A stretch of DNA of 64,000 nucleotides, taken from the NCBI GenBank assembly GCA_949296965.1, contig CASFQL010000010.1:1-64000 (forward strand), in the 5' to 3' direction. The position numbers and the translations under genes were made by a program. The first letter of the stretch is position 1. Each line of letters opens with the position of its first letter. The notes beneath the pieces are model-generated. The model was not told the DNA's origin. It did not search any database and saw only the letters and a program-made list of their open reading frames with translations. This document shows, piece after piece, positions 8,390-17,105 of this stretch. The DNA comes from an uncultured Christensenella sp. Lineage in GTDB: Bacteria; Bacillota; Clostridia; Christensenellales; UBA1242.

Positions 8390-8421
8390 AAAAATACTTA
8401 TTCAGTTGAATAAGTATTTTT
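8390..8421. terminator. Bidirectional terminator between tuf and cca
   Basis: A perfect 15-bp stem AAAAATACTTATTCA / TGAATAAGTATTTTT (8390-8404 with 8407-8421) sits between convergent genes. It has A and T tracts on both sides, so it can serve both strands. Confidence 0.9.
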
Positions 8422-9768
8422 TTATTCTTTAAAGATAATAATGTTTGTTTCTAAATATTTAACTAGTTCTGTTTTATCGTTTATAACTTTTTCTTCTAAA
8501 ACTGCTTTTAATAAAAAGTCTAAGATTTTACCGATTTTTGTTGGTTCAATGTTTAGTTTTAAAATATCATACCCATTAACCGCAAGGTCTTTTAACGAAA
8601 ATTTTAAATTTTCACTTTCTAAGATATCTAATATTTGTGATATTTTTTCTAAATCTTTTATTCTATTGTAAAATTTATTTGACTGCCCATAAATGTCGGC
8701 TTTTTTAACTTCAATCAATTTTTTTACTAAGTTTAAATCTCCAATTTTGTAACAAAGTTTTTTAACACTTTTTTTAGTTTGGTTTATTTGTATATCGTGA
8801 TATTTTATTAATTTAAGGACTTTATCTTTTGTATTATTATCTACTTTTAGTCTGTTTAAAATATTTCTAGCAATTTCAACACTTTTTATTTGATGATTAT
8901 AAAAGTGTCCAATTCCATTCTTATCAATACTAAAAGTGTCAGATTTTCCAATATCGTGTAATAAAATACTTAAACATACAATTAAATCTTTTTTTGCATT
9001 TTTAAGAGCAACACAAGTATGTTCTAAAACTGTGTAGATATGATATGGATTTTTTTGCTCAAAGTTTTGCATTTTTAGTAGTTCAGGGATTGGAATTGCT
9101 AAGACATCAACATATTCCATTATTATTTTATATGCTTTTGGTTGGATTATTATCTTAAAAAGTTCATCTCTAATTCTTTCAAAAGAAATTTTTTTGATTT
9201 TATAACTTAATTTATGGCACGCTTGTTTAGTCTTTTCTTCTATTTCAAAGTCTAATGTAGATGAAAACCTAAGTGCTCTTAATATCCTAAGTGCATCTTC
9301 GCTAAATCTGTCCTCTGGGTTATTTACGCACCTTATTATTTTATTTTTTATGTCTTCTATTCCATTAAAATAGTCAATAAAACCAATCTTTGGATTGTAG
9401 GCTATTGCATTGATTGTAAAATCTCTCCTTTCTAAATCATCTTTAAGATTTGTTACAAAATCTACACTTTCAGGGTGTCTATTATCTAAATATTTTCCAT
9501 CTTTTCTATATGTTGTTATCTCAAAGGGAATATGATTAATTAATATCGTTAATGTGCCGTGTTTTATTCCTGTTTCAATTACATTGTAGTCTTTAAAACA
9601 TTCTTTTATTTGGTTTGGAGTAGCATTTGTCGCAAAATCTATGTCGTTTGGGGTTTTGTTCATTAAATAATCTCTTACACAACCGCCAACAATAAAACAC
9701 TTGTAGCCATTATTTATTAGGTTATCAAAAATTATTCTGGTTTCATTATTTAACTTTATTTCTTCCAT
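8422..9768 (-). CDS. cca: CCA tRNA nucleotidyltransferase
   Basis: About 448 residues, a class II CCA-adding enzyme or related poly(A) polymerase-type nucleotidyltransferase that adds or repairs the 3' CCA of tRNA. The N-terminal head has the nucleotidyltransferase signature GGCVRDYLM and the metal-binding pair in NDIDFATNATP. RRDFTINAIAY and RFSEDALRILRALRFSS, the CCA-enzyme neck motifs, follow. A C-terminal HD domain with HDIGK (about residue 270) suggests associated phosphohydrolase activity, as in some bacterial enzymes. I chose ATG at 9768 (MEEIKLNN) over the upstream ATG at 9786, because the latter precedes the predicted -10 box. There is no Shine-Dalgarno site. Confidence 0.9.
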   Translation of the reverse strand: MEEIKLNNETRIIFDNLINNGYKCFIVGGCVRDYLMNKTPNDIDFATNATPNQIKECFKDYNVIETGIKHGTLTILINHIPFEITTYRKDGKYLDNRHPESVDFVTNLKDDLERRDFTINAIAYNPKIGFIDYFNGIEDIKNKIIRCVNNPEDRFSEDALRILRALRFSSTLDFEIEEKTKQACHKLSYKIKKISFERIRDELFKIIIQPKAYKIIMEYVDVLAIPIPELLKMQNFEQKNPYHIYTVLEHTCVALKNAKKDLIVCLSILLHDIGKSDTFSIDKNGIGHFYNHQIKSVEIARNILNRLKVDNNTKDKVLKLIKYHDIQINQTKKSVKKLCYKIGDLNLVKKLIEVKKADIYGQSNKFYNRIKDLEKISQILDILESENLKFSLKDLAVNGYDILKLNIEPTKIGKILDFLLKAVLEEKVINDKTELVKYLETNIIIFKE

Positions 9769-9774
9769 AAAAGT

Positions 9775-9803
9775 ATTATATAACATTTGATTTGCTTTGT
9801 ATA
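9775..9803 (-). promoter_or_regulatory. cca promoter placed right at the start codon
   Basis: On the minus strand TATACA (9803-9798) and TATAAT (9780-9775) are 17 bp apart. The -10 ends 6 nt before ATG 9768, so the transcript would begin at or within a few bases of the start codon. Confidence 0.5.
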
Positions 9804-10170
9804 TTAATATAATAATTTCTATGTTTTTTAGTATATTAAATTAGTTTTAGTTATAATGTTTAAAATTTTTTATATAATTTTTAATGAATATTTTAAAATT
9901 TTAACATTTTAACATTTTTAATTAGATTTAATTAATATTTTTAGTTAGTTTTAATTAAAATTTTTAGTTGATTTTGATGTATATTTTAATTAAGTTAGTT
10001 ATGTTTATTGTTAACTTAATAATTTTAATTGAATTTTATTAATATTTTTATCATTTTCAAGTTATTTTTTTATTATTTAAAGTTACTTTATTTATTTTTT
10101 ATATTTTGAGTAATATGTCTAAAATATAAGAATATTTATTTAATTTTTCATTATTTAGTTTTAAAAGTAT
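9804..10170. other. Low-complexity A/T intergenic stretch
   Basis: This DNA between the divergent cca and permease genes is almost entirely A and T, with recurring TTTTAGTT / TTAATT words. I see no ORF, RNA hairpin or clear operator in it. Confidence 0.6.
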
Positions 10171-10199
10171 TTGCTTGTTATTAATTTATTTTATATAAT
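10171..10199 (+). promoter_or_regulatory. Permease promoter abutting the start codon
   Basis: TTGCTT (10171-10176) and TATAAT (10194-10199) are 17 bp apart. ATG is at 10209, so the predicted 5' end is within about 3 nt of the start codon. Confidence 0.6.
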
Positions 10200-10208
10200 A
10201 TTAAAGAT

Positions 10209-11807
10209 ATGGAAAATGTTGATTTTAATAACAAAAATTTGAATAAACCTAGTTTTTTTAGAATAAAGTGGTTTGGTTTGTTTATTGCTATGTTCTGGGC
10301 ATTTTTTATTGCACTTGCTCTTAGTAACGTGCTTAGTCCATATTTGTCTCAAATTCTTAATGGACTTATAACAGGAATTTCACCACTACTTATTGGAATT
10401 ATTGTAGCATTTATTTTTTATAGACTTGTTGATTTTACTGAGAAAGTAGTGTTAAAAAATTTTTTAAAAAATAGTCCTTATAAAGCGGGAATTAAAAGAA
10501 CAATTTCTATTACTATTGTTTTACTACTTATTATTAGCGTCTTTATTTTAATTTTTTCTATTCTCGTTCCTAAAATTATTTCAATTATACAAGAATTGAC
10601 ATCTGGCGGTGGAGATGGCTGGGACCAAATGGTTAATAGAGTTGTCGATGATATTTATAATCTTATTCAATCTTGGTTTGGTGCTGATATAGACCAAGAA
10701 AATATAAGAAGCGTTTTAAATACTTTATTTGACCAATTAAAAGAAACTGTTTTTTACCTTGATGGAATTATGCAGTTTTCAATGTCTGTTTTAACGGGAA
10801 TTTTTAATTTCTTTATTGGGCTAATCCTTGCCGTATTGATACTTAAAGATAAGGAAAAGATTTCAAGGTTTACTAGAAGATTTGTTTATGCTAATTTCAA
10901 AAAAGAAAGAGCAGACGCAATGTGTGTTATGACGGCTAATTCTAGTAGAATTTTGTTTGATTATGTCATTTGCAAGTTGATTGAGTTTGCTATATTATTT
11001 GTTTCGCTTGGAATTACTTTCACCATTATGGGATTAAAATTTACTTGGGAACTTTCACTCATAATTAGTTTGTTCAATTTTATTCCTTATTTTGGTATAT
11101 ATATTGGAATGGTTCCTGCTGTGCTATTAACTCTTATCTTTAATTCAATTAATGATGTATTATATTTAATTATTGCAGTTGTTATTATTACAACTATTGA
11201 ATTTAATATTTTAATCCCTATTATTACGGGAAATAAATTAAAAATTAGTGCTTTACTAGTTGCTTCTTCAATTATTGTTGGGGGTGCTATGTTTGGGCTT
11301 GCGGGAATGCTTTTTGCTCCACCAATTGTTGCAATTATTAGTGTTGTTGTTATGGGAAACCTTGAACTTAAAGAAAATCAAATGAAGTATGCTATGGAAC
11401 TTAGTCGTGCAAGGGAAAAACAACTTGAAGAAATAAAACAAACTTCACAAAAAAAGACTACACCTAAAAAAAATAATGTTAAGTCAAATATCCAAACAGT
11501 TGAGGAATTATTTAAGTCCGAAGATGCTTCGACCCATAAGAGGTCAACTAAAAAAAATAAAAATAATGAGTTAGTTGGCGGAGATTTGAAAAATGATAAC
11601 TTAAATAATTTAAGTAATGAAAAAGTAAATTTAGATAATAAAGAAACTAAAAATTTAGGAATAAATAACGACGTCTCTTTTGATTTAAAAAATTTAGGAG
11701 AAAGTGAAAAAAAAGAAGAAACTATAATTAAGACTAATAAGAGAAAGTCTACCAAAAACATAAAAAATAAACAATTAAGTATTGAGGAAATTAATAAAGA
11801 AGACTAA
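10209..11807 (+). CDS. AI-2E family (PerM-like) membrane transporter
   Basis: This 532-residue polytopic protein is of the AI-2E/PerM family, known for proposed AI-2 export, Na+(Li+)/H+ antiport or general efflux; substrates vary and cannot be read from sequence. Residues about 20-390 hold the family core: hydrophobic helices near the N-terminus (WFGLFIAMFWAFFIALAL), the central amphipathic segment, and the conserved LSLIISLFNFIPYFG and GGAMFGLAGMLFAPP blocks near the last helices. Residues about 400-532 form a long hydrophilic Lys/Asn/Glu-rich cytoplasmic tail of low complexity, longer than usual for the family. trpS begins 22 bp after the stop and may be co-transcribed. Confidence 0.8.
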   Translation: MENVDFNNKNLNKPSFFRIKWFGLFIAMFWAFFIALALSNVLSPYLSQILNGLITGISPLLIGIIVAFIFYRLVDFTEKVVLKNFLKNSPYKAGIKRTISITIVLLLIISVFILIFSILVPKIISIIQELTSGGGDGWDQMVNRVVDDIYNLIQSWFGADIDQENIRSVLNTLFDQLKETVFYLDGIMQFSMSVLTGIFNFFIGLILAVLILKDKEKISRFTRRFVYANFKKERADAMCVMTANSSRILFDYVICKLIEFAILFVSLGITFTIMGLKFTWELSLIISLFNFIPYFGIYIGMVPAVLLTLIFNSINDVLYLIIAVVIITTIEFNILIPIITGNKLKISALLVASSIIVGGAMFGLAGMLFAPPIVAIISVVVMGNLELKENQMKYAMELSRAREKQLEEIKQTSQKKTTPKKNNVKSNIQTVEELFKSEDASTHKRSTKKNKNNELVGGDLKNDNLNNLSNEKVNLDNKETKNLGINNDVSFDLKNLGESEKKEETIIKTNKRKSTKNIKNKQLSIEEINKED

Positions 11808-11829
11808 AATTGAAATAAATGAGGCAAAA

Positions 11830-12816
11830 ATGGAAAGATTATATAGTGCAACTAAACCAACGGGGAAATTAACACTTGGTAATTACATTGGGGCTATAAA
11901 AAATTGGAAAGAAATGCAAGAGAAATATAGTTCGATATTTTGTGTTGCAGATTTACATTCATTAACAATTAATATAGATAAAGATGAATTAAATGAGAAT
12001 ATCTATAATCAATTTGCAACCTTTATTGCTGCTGGGCTTGACCCTGAAAAAAACATAATTTACTGTCAATCGCAGGTAAAAGAACATGCTGAACTTGGTT
12101 GGATAATGAATTGTTTAACTTACTTTGGGGAAGCGAGTAGAATGACTCAATTTAAAGACCATAAGCAAAAAGAAAAGAATGTTTCCGTAGGGCTTTTTGC
12201 TTATCCTATGTTAATGGCTGCTGATATTTTGCTTTATAATACAAATGTTGTTCCCGTAGGTGTTGACCAAATGCAACATATTGAAATTTGTAGAGATATA
12301 GCAATGAGATTTAATTCTAGGTATAAAGAGACTTTTGTTATCCCAAGAGGAATTGTTCCTAAGACAGGGGCAAAAATTATGGGACTTTTGGACCCAACTA
12401 AAAAAATGGCAAAATCTGGGGATAATGATAATGATGTAATTTATATTGAAGATGATGATGAAACAATAATGAAAAAATTTAAAAGGGCTGTTACTGATAG
12501 TTTGAATAGAATAAAGTATTGCGAAGAACAACCGGGCGTATCAAATCTTTTAACTATTTATGCAACTATGAAAAATATTAAAATTGAAGATGCCGAAAAA
12601 CATTTTGAAGGTTGTGGATATGGAGAACTAAAAAAACAAACTGCCCAAAGCGTCATAGATGAATTATCACCAATTAGAAAAAAAATATTTGAGTTAAAAC
12701 AAAATAAAAAGTATTTGGAAGAATTAATGGAAAAAGGTGCAGAAAAGGCAAGAAAGATTGCAAGAGAAACAATAAAAAAAGTTTATGAAAATGTTGGACT
12801 TGTAAATATAGATTAG
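11830..12816 (+). CDS. trpS: Tryptophanyl-tRNA synthetase
   Basis: This 328-residue class Ic synthetase charges tRNA-Trp. The start is ATG 11830 (MERLYSATKPTGKLTLGNY), preceded by GAGG; an in-frame extension from 11782 overlaps the preceding gene and lacks conserved sequence. The HIGH-type motif is LTLGNY (about residues 14-19) and the KMSKS motif appears as KMAKS (about 192-196). The tryptophan-pocket and dimer region GVDQMQHIEICRDIA is present. Length is usual for bacterial TrpRS. There is no T-box leader, as expected if it is read through from the permease gene. Confidence 0.95.
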   Translation: MERLYSATKPTGKLTLGNYIGAIKNWKEMQEKYSSIFCVADLHSLTINIDKDELNENIYNQFATFIAAGLDPEKNIIYCQSQVKEHAELGWIMNCLTYFGEASRMTQFKDHKQKEKNVSVGLFAYPMLMAADILLYNTNVVPVGVDQMQHIEICRDIAMRFNSRYKETFVIPRGIVPKTGAKIMGLLDPTKKMAKSGDNDNDVIYIEDDDETIMKKFKRAVTDSLNRIKYCEEQPGVSNLLTIYATMKNIKIEDAEKHFEGCGYGELKKQTAQSVIDELSPIRKKIFELKQNKKYLEELMEKGAEKARKIARETIKKVYENVGLVNID

Positions 12817-12863
12817 ATTTAATTTTAATGCAATATTTAAGAATCAATTTTTTTGAATAGGAT

Positions 12864-12960
12864 AAAAAATTATGTGCTGTAAAATTTTTGATAAAAATTT
12901 TACCATAAAGTCTAAACGACTTTATTCAAAAATTTATCAGTCTTAGGCACATAATTTTTT
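12864..12960. repeat. Cloverleaf repeat, copy C
   Basis: The outer stem AAAAAATTATGTGC (12864-12877) pairs perfectly over 14 bp with GCACATAATTTTTT (12947-12960). Hairpin 1 is GTAAAATTTTT gat AAAAATTTTAC (12879-12903) and hairpin 2 is ATAAAGTC taaac GACTTTAT (12905-12925); hairpin 3 is degenerate. The 3' arm runs into Ts, so it may terminate trpS transcription. Confidence 0.85.
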
Positions 12961-13014
12961 TTATAATTAAGTAAAAAGATTTTTTAGTTCATGCGGATAA
13001 TGTTAAGAATAATC

Positions 13015-13078
13015 AATTTATTTATAAATTAATTTGCTTATAAACTAATTTGCTTATAAACTAATTTATTTATAAAAA
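13015..13078. repeat. Four 16-bp tandem repeats
   Basis: The units are AATTTATTTATAAATT (13015-13030), AATTTGCTTATAAACT twice without change (13031-13062), then AATTTATTTATAAAAA (13063-13078). This is an AT minisatellite in the gap between trpS and the small minus-strand gene. Confidence 0.75.
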
Positions 13079-13194
13079 CTTTTTGTTTGCATAATTTAAT
13101 TTTGTTTATAAATTTATTATATTTAATAATCTTGTTTTAATTAAGTTAGTTATTAACTAAAAAAAGTAAGTTATTATAACATAATCTTTTTATC

Positions 13195-13383
13195 TTAAAA
13201 AAATCTATTTGAGTTAAACCTATTACAATTACAGCAACCATTCCAATTGTTATTATTGTTGTTGTATCCTTGAAGCGATAAGAGAAGAAGCAGTAAGAAA
13301 TTTGTGTTAGTGTTTAAATCAGTGTTTGTCGCAGATGTTAATATTGAGATTAGCAAAACAAGTAAAACATAATTTGTATCCAT
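13195..13383 (-). CDS. Small hydrophobic Asn/Cys-rich protein
   Basis: This 62-residue protein has a very good start: TAGGAGG followed by five Ts and ATG at 13383 on the minus strand. Residues about 5-17 (YVLLVLLISILTS) and 28-37 (NFLLLLLLSL) are hydrophobic. The C-terminal third is almost only Asn, Gly, Cys, Phe and Trp (GYNNNNNNWNGCCNCN). The layout resembles the tiny hydrophobic-plus-Asn/Gly/Cys-tail proteins seen in sporulating Bacillota, so a spore-envelope role is possible, but that is inference. The perfect ribosome site and strand-specific codon structure argue it is a real gene. Confidence 0.6.
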   Translation of the reverse strand: MDTNYVLLVLLISILTSATNTDLNTNTNFLLLLLLSLQGYNNNNNNWNGCCNCNRFNSNRFF

Positions 13384-13504
13384 AAAAACCTCCTATTGAA
13401 CAAAAAAATTTATTTTAAAGCATTTTTATCTAAAATATGCTCTTGTTTATTTTTGAAAAATTATTTTATTTAAATTATAATTTTTTAAAAGAGGAGTTTT
13501 AGGT

Positions 13505-13849
13505 ATGAACAAACAAGACTATACAGTAATTGATAAAAATTCTTTAATTAATCTGCAGTATTATATGCCAGAAAATCAAACTTTGCGACAACTTGCGGAT
13601 ATTTTTAGTATTTTTGCAGACCAAACTAGATTGAAAATCTTGTCTGCACTTGCACTTAGTGAAATGTGCGTTAATGATTTATCAAAATGTTTGAATATAA
13701 ACCAAACTACTGTAAGTCATCAACTACGACTTCTTAAAAATTTTAATGCAGTTGTTGATAATAGAAAGGGTAAAATTGTTATGTATAGCCTAGCAAATGA
13801 ATTTGTTAATAATATTATGGCAGATGGAGTAGATTATATACTTGCATAA
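13505..13849 (+). CDS. ArsR/SmtB-family winged-helix regulator
   Basis: This 114-residue protein has an ArsR-type winged helix: LRQLADIFSIFADQTRLKILSAL (residues about 27-50), then the recognition helix region CVNDLSKCLNINQTTVSHQL and a beta-wing ending KGKIVMYSLAN. Members are dimeric repressors released by metals or other ligands. The classic alpha-3 CVC metal site is not present (SEMCVNDL has a single Cys), so the ligand cannot be predicted. GAGGAG lies upstream of ATG. No metal transporter is adjacent; uvrC follows with its own promoter. Confidence 0.85.
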   Translation: MNKQDYTVIDKNSLINLQYYMPENQTLRQLADIFSIFADQTRLKILSALALSEMCVNDLSKCLNINQTTVSHQLRLLKNFNAVVDNRKGKIVMYSLANEFVNNIMADGVDYILA

Positions 13850-13864
13850 ATTTTAAAATATTAT

Positions 13865-13892
13865 TTGTTTTTCAATAAAATTGTGCTATTAT
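13865..13892 (+). promoter_or_regulatory. uvrC promoter
   Basis: TTGTTT (13865-13870) and TATTAT (13887-13892) with a 16-bp spacer lie 20 nt before the uvrC start. Confidence 0.55.
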
Positions 13893-13911
13893 CTTTATGT
13901 AGGTATTTAAA

Positions 13912-15729
13912 ATGAATATTAAAGAAAAGTTAAAAAAGTTACCTCTTAGCCCGGGTGTTTATATTATGAAGGACAAGTTTGGTAACATTATTTATATTGG
14001 TAAGGCAAAAAAATTAAAGAACAGAGTTAGTCAATATTTTATCAATAAGAATCATGCTGAAAAAGTTAAGACTATGGTTTCACAGGTTGCTGATTTTGAT
14101 TATATTTTAACTAATTCAGAACTTGATGCACTTGTTTTAGAGTGTAATTTGATAAAAAAGCATCAGCCGTTTTATAACATTTTATTAAAAGACGGAAAAT
14201 CTTATCCATATATTAAACTTGACCTTTTTGAAGATTTTCCAAAATTAGAAGTAGTTAGACAAATAAAAAAGGATAAAGCAAAATATTTTGGGCCATATTT
14301 TGGAATAAATCCTGCTGAGATTGTAAAGGCAGTTAATTATGCTTATCCAATTAGAACCTGTGATAGAAAAATTAAAGATAATCATAAAATGAAGAAAGCC
14401 TGTCTTAACTATTCATTGGGGCTTTGTTCTGCGCCTTGTATGTGCAAGATAACAAAAGAAGAATATTCAAAATTTATTCCACATGTTTGCGATTTTTTAT
14501 ATGGGAAAGATGACTCTGTATATAATATCATTTGCAAAAAAATGGAACAGGCTGTTGAAATAGAAAATTTTGAACTTGCAATAAAATTAAGAGATTTGAA
14601 GTTTATGTTGCTAAAACTTAGAGAAAGGTCTGTTACGGCTTTGCCTACAACTTCAAATATTGATGTCTTTGGTATGGCTAAAAATGATAACTTTTATGTT
14701 TTTAGTGTTTTGATTATTAGACAAGGTAAAATGCTTGGGGCAAAGTGTTATAGTTTTGACAATTCTCAAATTGATAGTGAACAAATGTTGATTTCATTTT
14801 TGACACAATTTTATCAAGTTAATACAATATTCCCAGATAAAATTCTTTTACCAATTACTGTTGATGTAGACGATGCTCTATTCAAATCTATAAGTGTTAA
14901 ATTAGGTAAAAAATTAGAGGTTAATATTCCATCTAAGGGAATTAATAAGCAATTAATTGACCAAGCAAATAATAATGCTAGCGAATTTTTAAATAAAAAT
15001 TGTGAACTTGAAGAGAAAAAGAAGAAAAAGAAAATAGAAATTTTAAACAACTTAAAAGATATTTTAAATTTAAAAAATATTCCTTTTAGAATAGAATGCT
15101 ATGATATTTCTAATATTTCTGGGACTAGCAGTGTTTGTAGTATGGTAGTTTTTTTAAGTGGTTCAAAGGCTTCTAAACATTATAGGAAGTTTAAAATTAA
15201 AGAAGTAGTTGGCCCTAATGATTACGAGAGTTTAAAGGAAAGTATTACAAGACGGTTTGAAAAATTAAACAGTGATGATATCAGTTTTTCAATGGTGCCA
15301 GATTTAATTATGATTGATGGCGGTAAGGGGCAAATTAATACTTGCCGTGGACTTATTAAAAGTTATAATAAAGATATTGATGTTATAAGTCTTGCAGAGC
15401 GACAAGAAGAAATTTTTGTCGAAGAAAATCCGCTATCTATAAAACTTTCAAAAGATAGTGATGAATTAAAACTTCTTCAAAAAGTTAGAGATGAGGCACA
15501 TAGATTTGCAATTACTTTCCATAGAAAATTAAGAAAGAAAAATCAAGTTTTGAGTATTTTAGACGAGATTGATGGACTTGGAAAAGTAAAAAAAGAGAAT
15601 TTACTAGAAAAATTTAAAAGCGTAAAAAGAATGAAAAAGGCTTCCGTTGAAGATTTAATTCAAGTTAGCGGGATAACCCCAAAACTTGCCCTTGAAATTA
15701 TGAAAAAGTTAGAAGAATTAGATAAGTAA
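13912..15729 (+). CDS. uvrC: Excinuclease ABC subunit C
   Basis: This 605-residue protein is the dual-incision nuclease of nucleotide excision repair. Residues about 10-90 form the GIY-YIG domain (SPGVYIMKD, IIYIGKAKKLKNRV, which makes the 3' incision). A Cys cluster CLNYSLGLCSAPC and a UVR-type UvrB-interaction helix follow (about residues 200-235). The C-terminal RNase H-like half (IECYDISNISGTSSV, MIDGGKGQI, which makes the 5' incision) precedes helix-hairpin-helix motifs (LDEIDGLGKVKKENLLEKF). A Lys-rich insert lies near residue 370. uvrA and uvrB are not in the window. Confidence 0.96.
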   Translation: MNIKEKLKKLPLSPGVYIMKDKFGNIIYIGKAKKLKNRVSQYFINKNHAEKVKTMVSQVADFDYILTNSELDALVLECNLIKKHQPFYNILLKDGKSYPYIKLDLFEDFPKLEVVRQIKKDKAKYFGPYFGINPAEIVKAVNYAYPIRTCDRKIKDNHKMKKACLNYSLGLCSAPCMCKITKEEYSKFIPHVCDFLYGKDDSVYNIICKKMEQAVEIENFELAIKLRDLKFMLLKLRERSVTALPTTSNIDVFGMAKNDNFYVFSVLIIRQGKMLGAKCYSFDNSQIDSEQMLISFLTQFYQVNTIFPDKILLPITVDVDDALFKSISVKLGKKLEVNIPSKGINKQLIDQANNNASEFLNKNCELEEKKKKKKIEILNNLKDILNLKNIPFRIECYDISNISGTSSVCSMVVFLSGSKASKHYRKFKIKEVVGPNDYESLKESITRRFEKLNSDDISFSMVPDLIMIDGGKGQINTCRGLIKSYNKDIDVISLAERQEEIFVEENPLSIKLSKDSDELKLLQKVRDEAHRFAITFHRKLRKKNQVLSILDEIDGLGKVKKENLLEKFKSVKRMKKASVEDLIQVSGITPKLALEIMKKLEELDK

Positions 15730-15767
15730 TTGTCCTAAATTTAGAGATATTTTGCATATATTTTATT

Positions 15768-16859
15768 ATGCAAAGGTTTAAGTTTTTATATAGTAAAAAT
15801 TTTTTTAAGATTATCTTTGTTTTATTTTGTTTATTTTTCTTGATTATTTCTCCATTTTTTGTATTTAATAAAAGTGTTTATTCGCTTAATTTGAATGAGT
15901 ATTTTACAAACGATAATACTTCAAAAGTGGTTTTAAATTTATATCATATAGAAACATTCGAGGGTGGAACAAACTCTCGTTCAAAGTATTTGGAAGAAAT
16001 TGCATTAAGGTTTAATAAAACTAACAAAAATTGCTTTATTGTTGTGAAAACATTAACCCCTGAGCAATTAATTTTGAATTTGCAAGAAAACAACTTACCA
16101 GATTTGTTCTCGTTTGGCGTAGGTGTTGGTGAATATATTAAAGGATTTTTAACCAATATTGATAAAAATAGTCAAATTAGAAGTGATTTGGCTGTCTATG
16201 GAGAAATTGATAATAAAGTATATGCTTATCCTTATATTTTATCAGGATATCTATTAATTAGTTATGAAAATTATATTAGCTCAGAGAGCAAAGATTTGAG
16301 CAATTATTTAAATAATTATATCATTAATAACAAAGAAATTAAGGGCTTTTCCATTTCAAAGGGAAGCAATACCCTTCCAATACTTGCTCTAAGCAATAAT
16401 GGTATAAATTTTACTTGTGATAGTTACTTGACATTTGATAGTTCTTATGAGGCTTATAAGAGTTTTATTTCTAAAAATTCAGTTAGTTTAGTAGGAACAT
16501 TAAGAGATTTGGCTAGATGTAAAAATAGAGAAAATTTAGGAACGATTGGCGCTTTAAAATATAATTATTTAGGAAATTACACAGACCTTATTCAATATAT
16601 TAGCGTAGTAGATACGCAAAATTCTGTTAAGACGATGTATTCAAAACAATTTGCAAAATTTTTAACTCAAAGTGATAATCAAAGTTTGCTTTCAAAATAT
16701 GGTTTATTTTCAGTAAATGGCAAGAGTATATATGATGGTGATTACATGGCAGAATTTGAGAGAGTTTTGCAAAATAAGTTACAATCTCTAAATGCGTTTA
16801 CATCAAAAGAACAACTTAATTTGTTAGAAAACCAGAATTTTCAGTTGTGTAGCAAGTAG
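15768..16859 (+). CDS. Extracellular solute-binding-like protein, membrane-anchored
   Basis: These 363 residues resemble family 1 ABC-type sugar/oligosaccharide-binding proteins: a first beta strand VVLNLYHIETFEGGTNSR, then YLEEIALRFNKTNKNCFIVV, LPDLFSFGVG and the hinge-region YAYPYILSGYLLIS. There is an N-terminal hydrophobic segment (residues about 12-37) but no Cys lipobox, so it is probably tethered by an uncleaved signal anchor or secreted. No permease or ATPase gene of an ABC importer is nearby, making it an orphan; it could be a sensor or envelope protein rather than a transporter component. It starts at ATG 15768 with no ribosome site and a TATATT box 5 nt upstream. Confidence 0.6.
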   Translation: MQRFKFLYSKNFFKIIFVLFCLFFLIISPFFVFNKSVYSLNLNEYFTNDNTSKVVLNLYHIETFEGGTNSRSKYLEEIALRFNKTNKNCFIVVKTLTPEQLILNLQENNLPDLFSFGVGVGEYIKGFLTNIDKNSQIRSDLAVYGEIDNKVYAYPYILSGYLLISYENYISSESKDLSNYLNNYIINNKEIKGFSISKGSNTLPILALSNNGINFTCDSYLTFDSSYEAYKSFISKNSVSLVGTLRDLARCKNRENLGTIGALKYNYLGNYTDLIQYISVVDTQNSVKTMYSKQFAKFLTQSDNQSLLSKYGLFSVNGKSIYDGDYMAEFERVLQNKLQSLNAFTSKEQLNLLENQNFQLCSK

Positions 16860-16908
16860 TTTTTTAACATACTTTTTTAAATCTAAAAATTTAAATTAAA
16901 ATCTAATT

Positions 16909-16935
16909 AAGCAGGCACTATGCTTGCTTTTTTTA
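16909..16935 (+). terminator. Terminator after the solute-binding-like gene
   Basis: AAGCAGGCA (16909-16917) pairs with TGCTTGCTT (16921-16929) over 9 bp with one G-T pair, followed by Ts. Confidence 0.8.
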
Positions 16936-17105
16936 TTGTAAATATTTTTTATATTTTGAAAAAAATAATTATATTTTAACAATAAGAGGTAATTAAAATT
17001 TTTATAAAAATTAAGTTATTAAAAAAATTAGAAAAGTGTTAAGTTTTAAAAAATTCATAATTTTTGTATTATTACATTTTTTATTTTTTCAACATATATT
17101 TAATT

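Noticed and set aside
11378..11761. Minus-strand ORF of 127 codons inside the AI-2E permease tail
   Set aside because: It is the reverse complement of a low-complexity Lys/Asn-rich coding tail, giving an artificial Phe/Leu/Ser-rich frame with no ribosome site.
12211..12531. Minus-strand ORF of 106 codons inside trpS
   Set aside because: Opposite-strand shadow of a conserved synthetase region (KMAKS area), with no start signal.
13015..13078. CRISPR array
   Set aside because: The tandem repeats here and at 25213 have no unique spacers; units are contiguous AT minisatellites and no cas genes occur.
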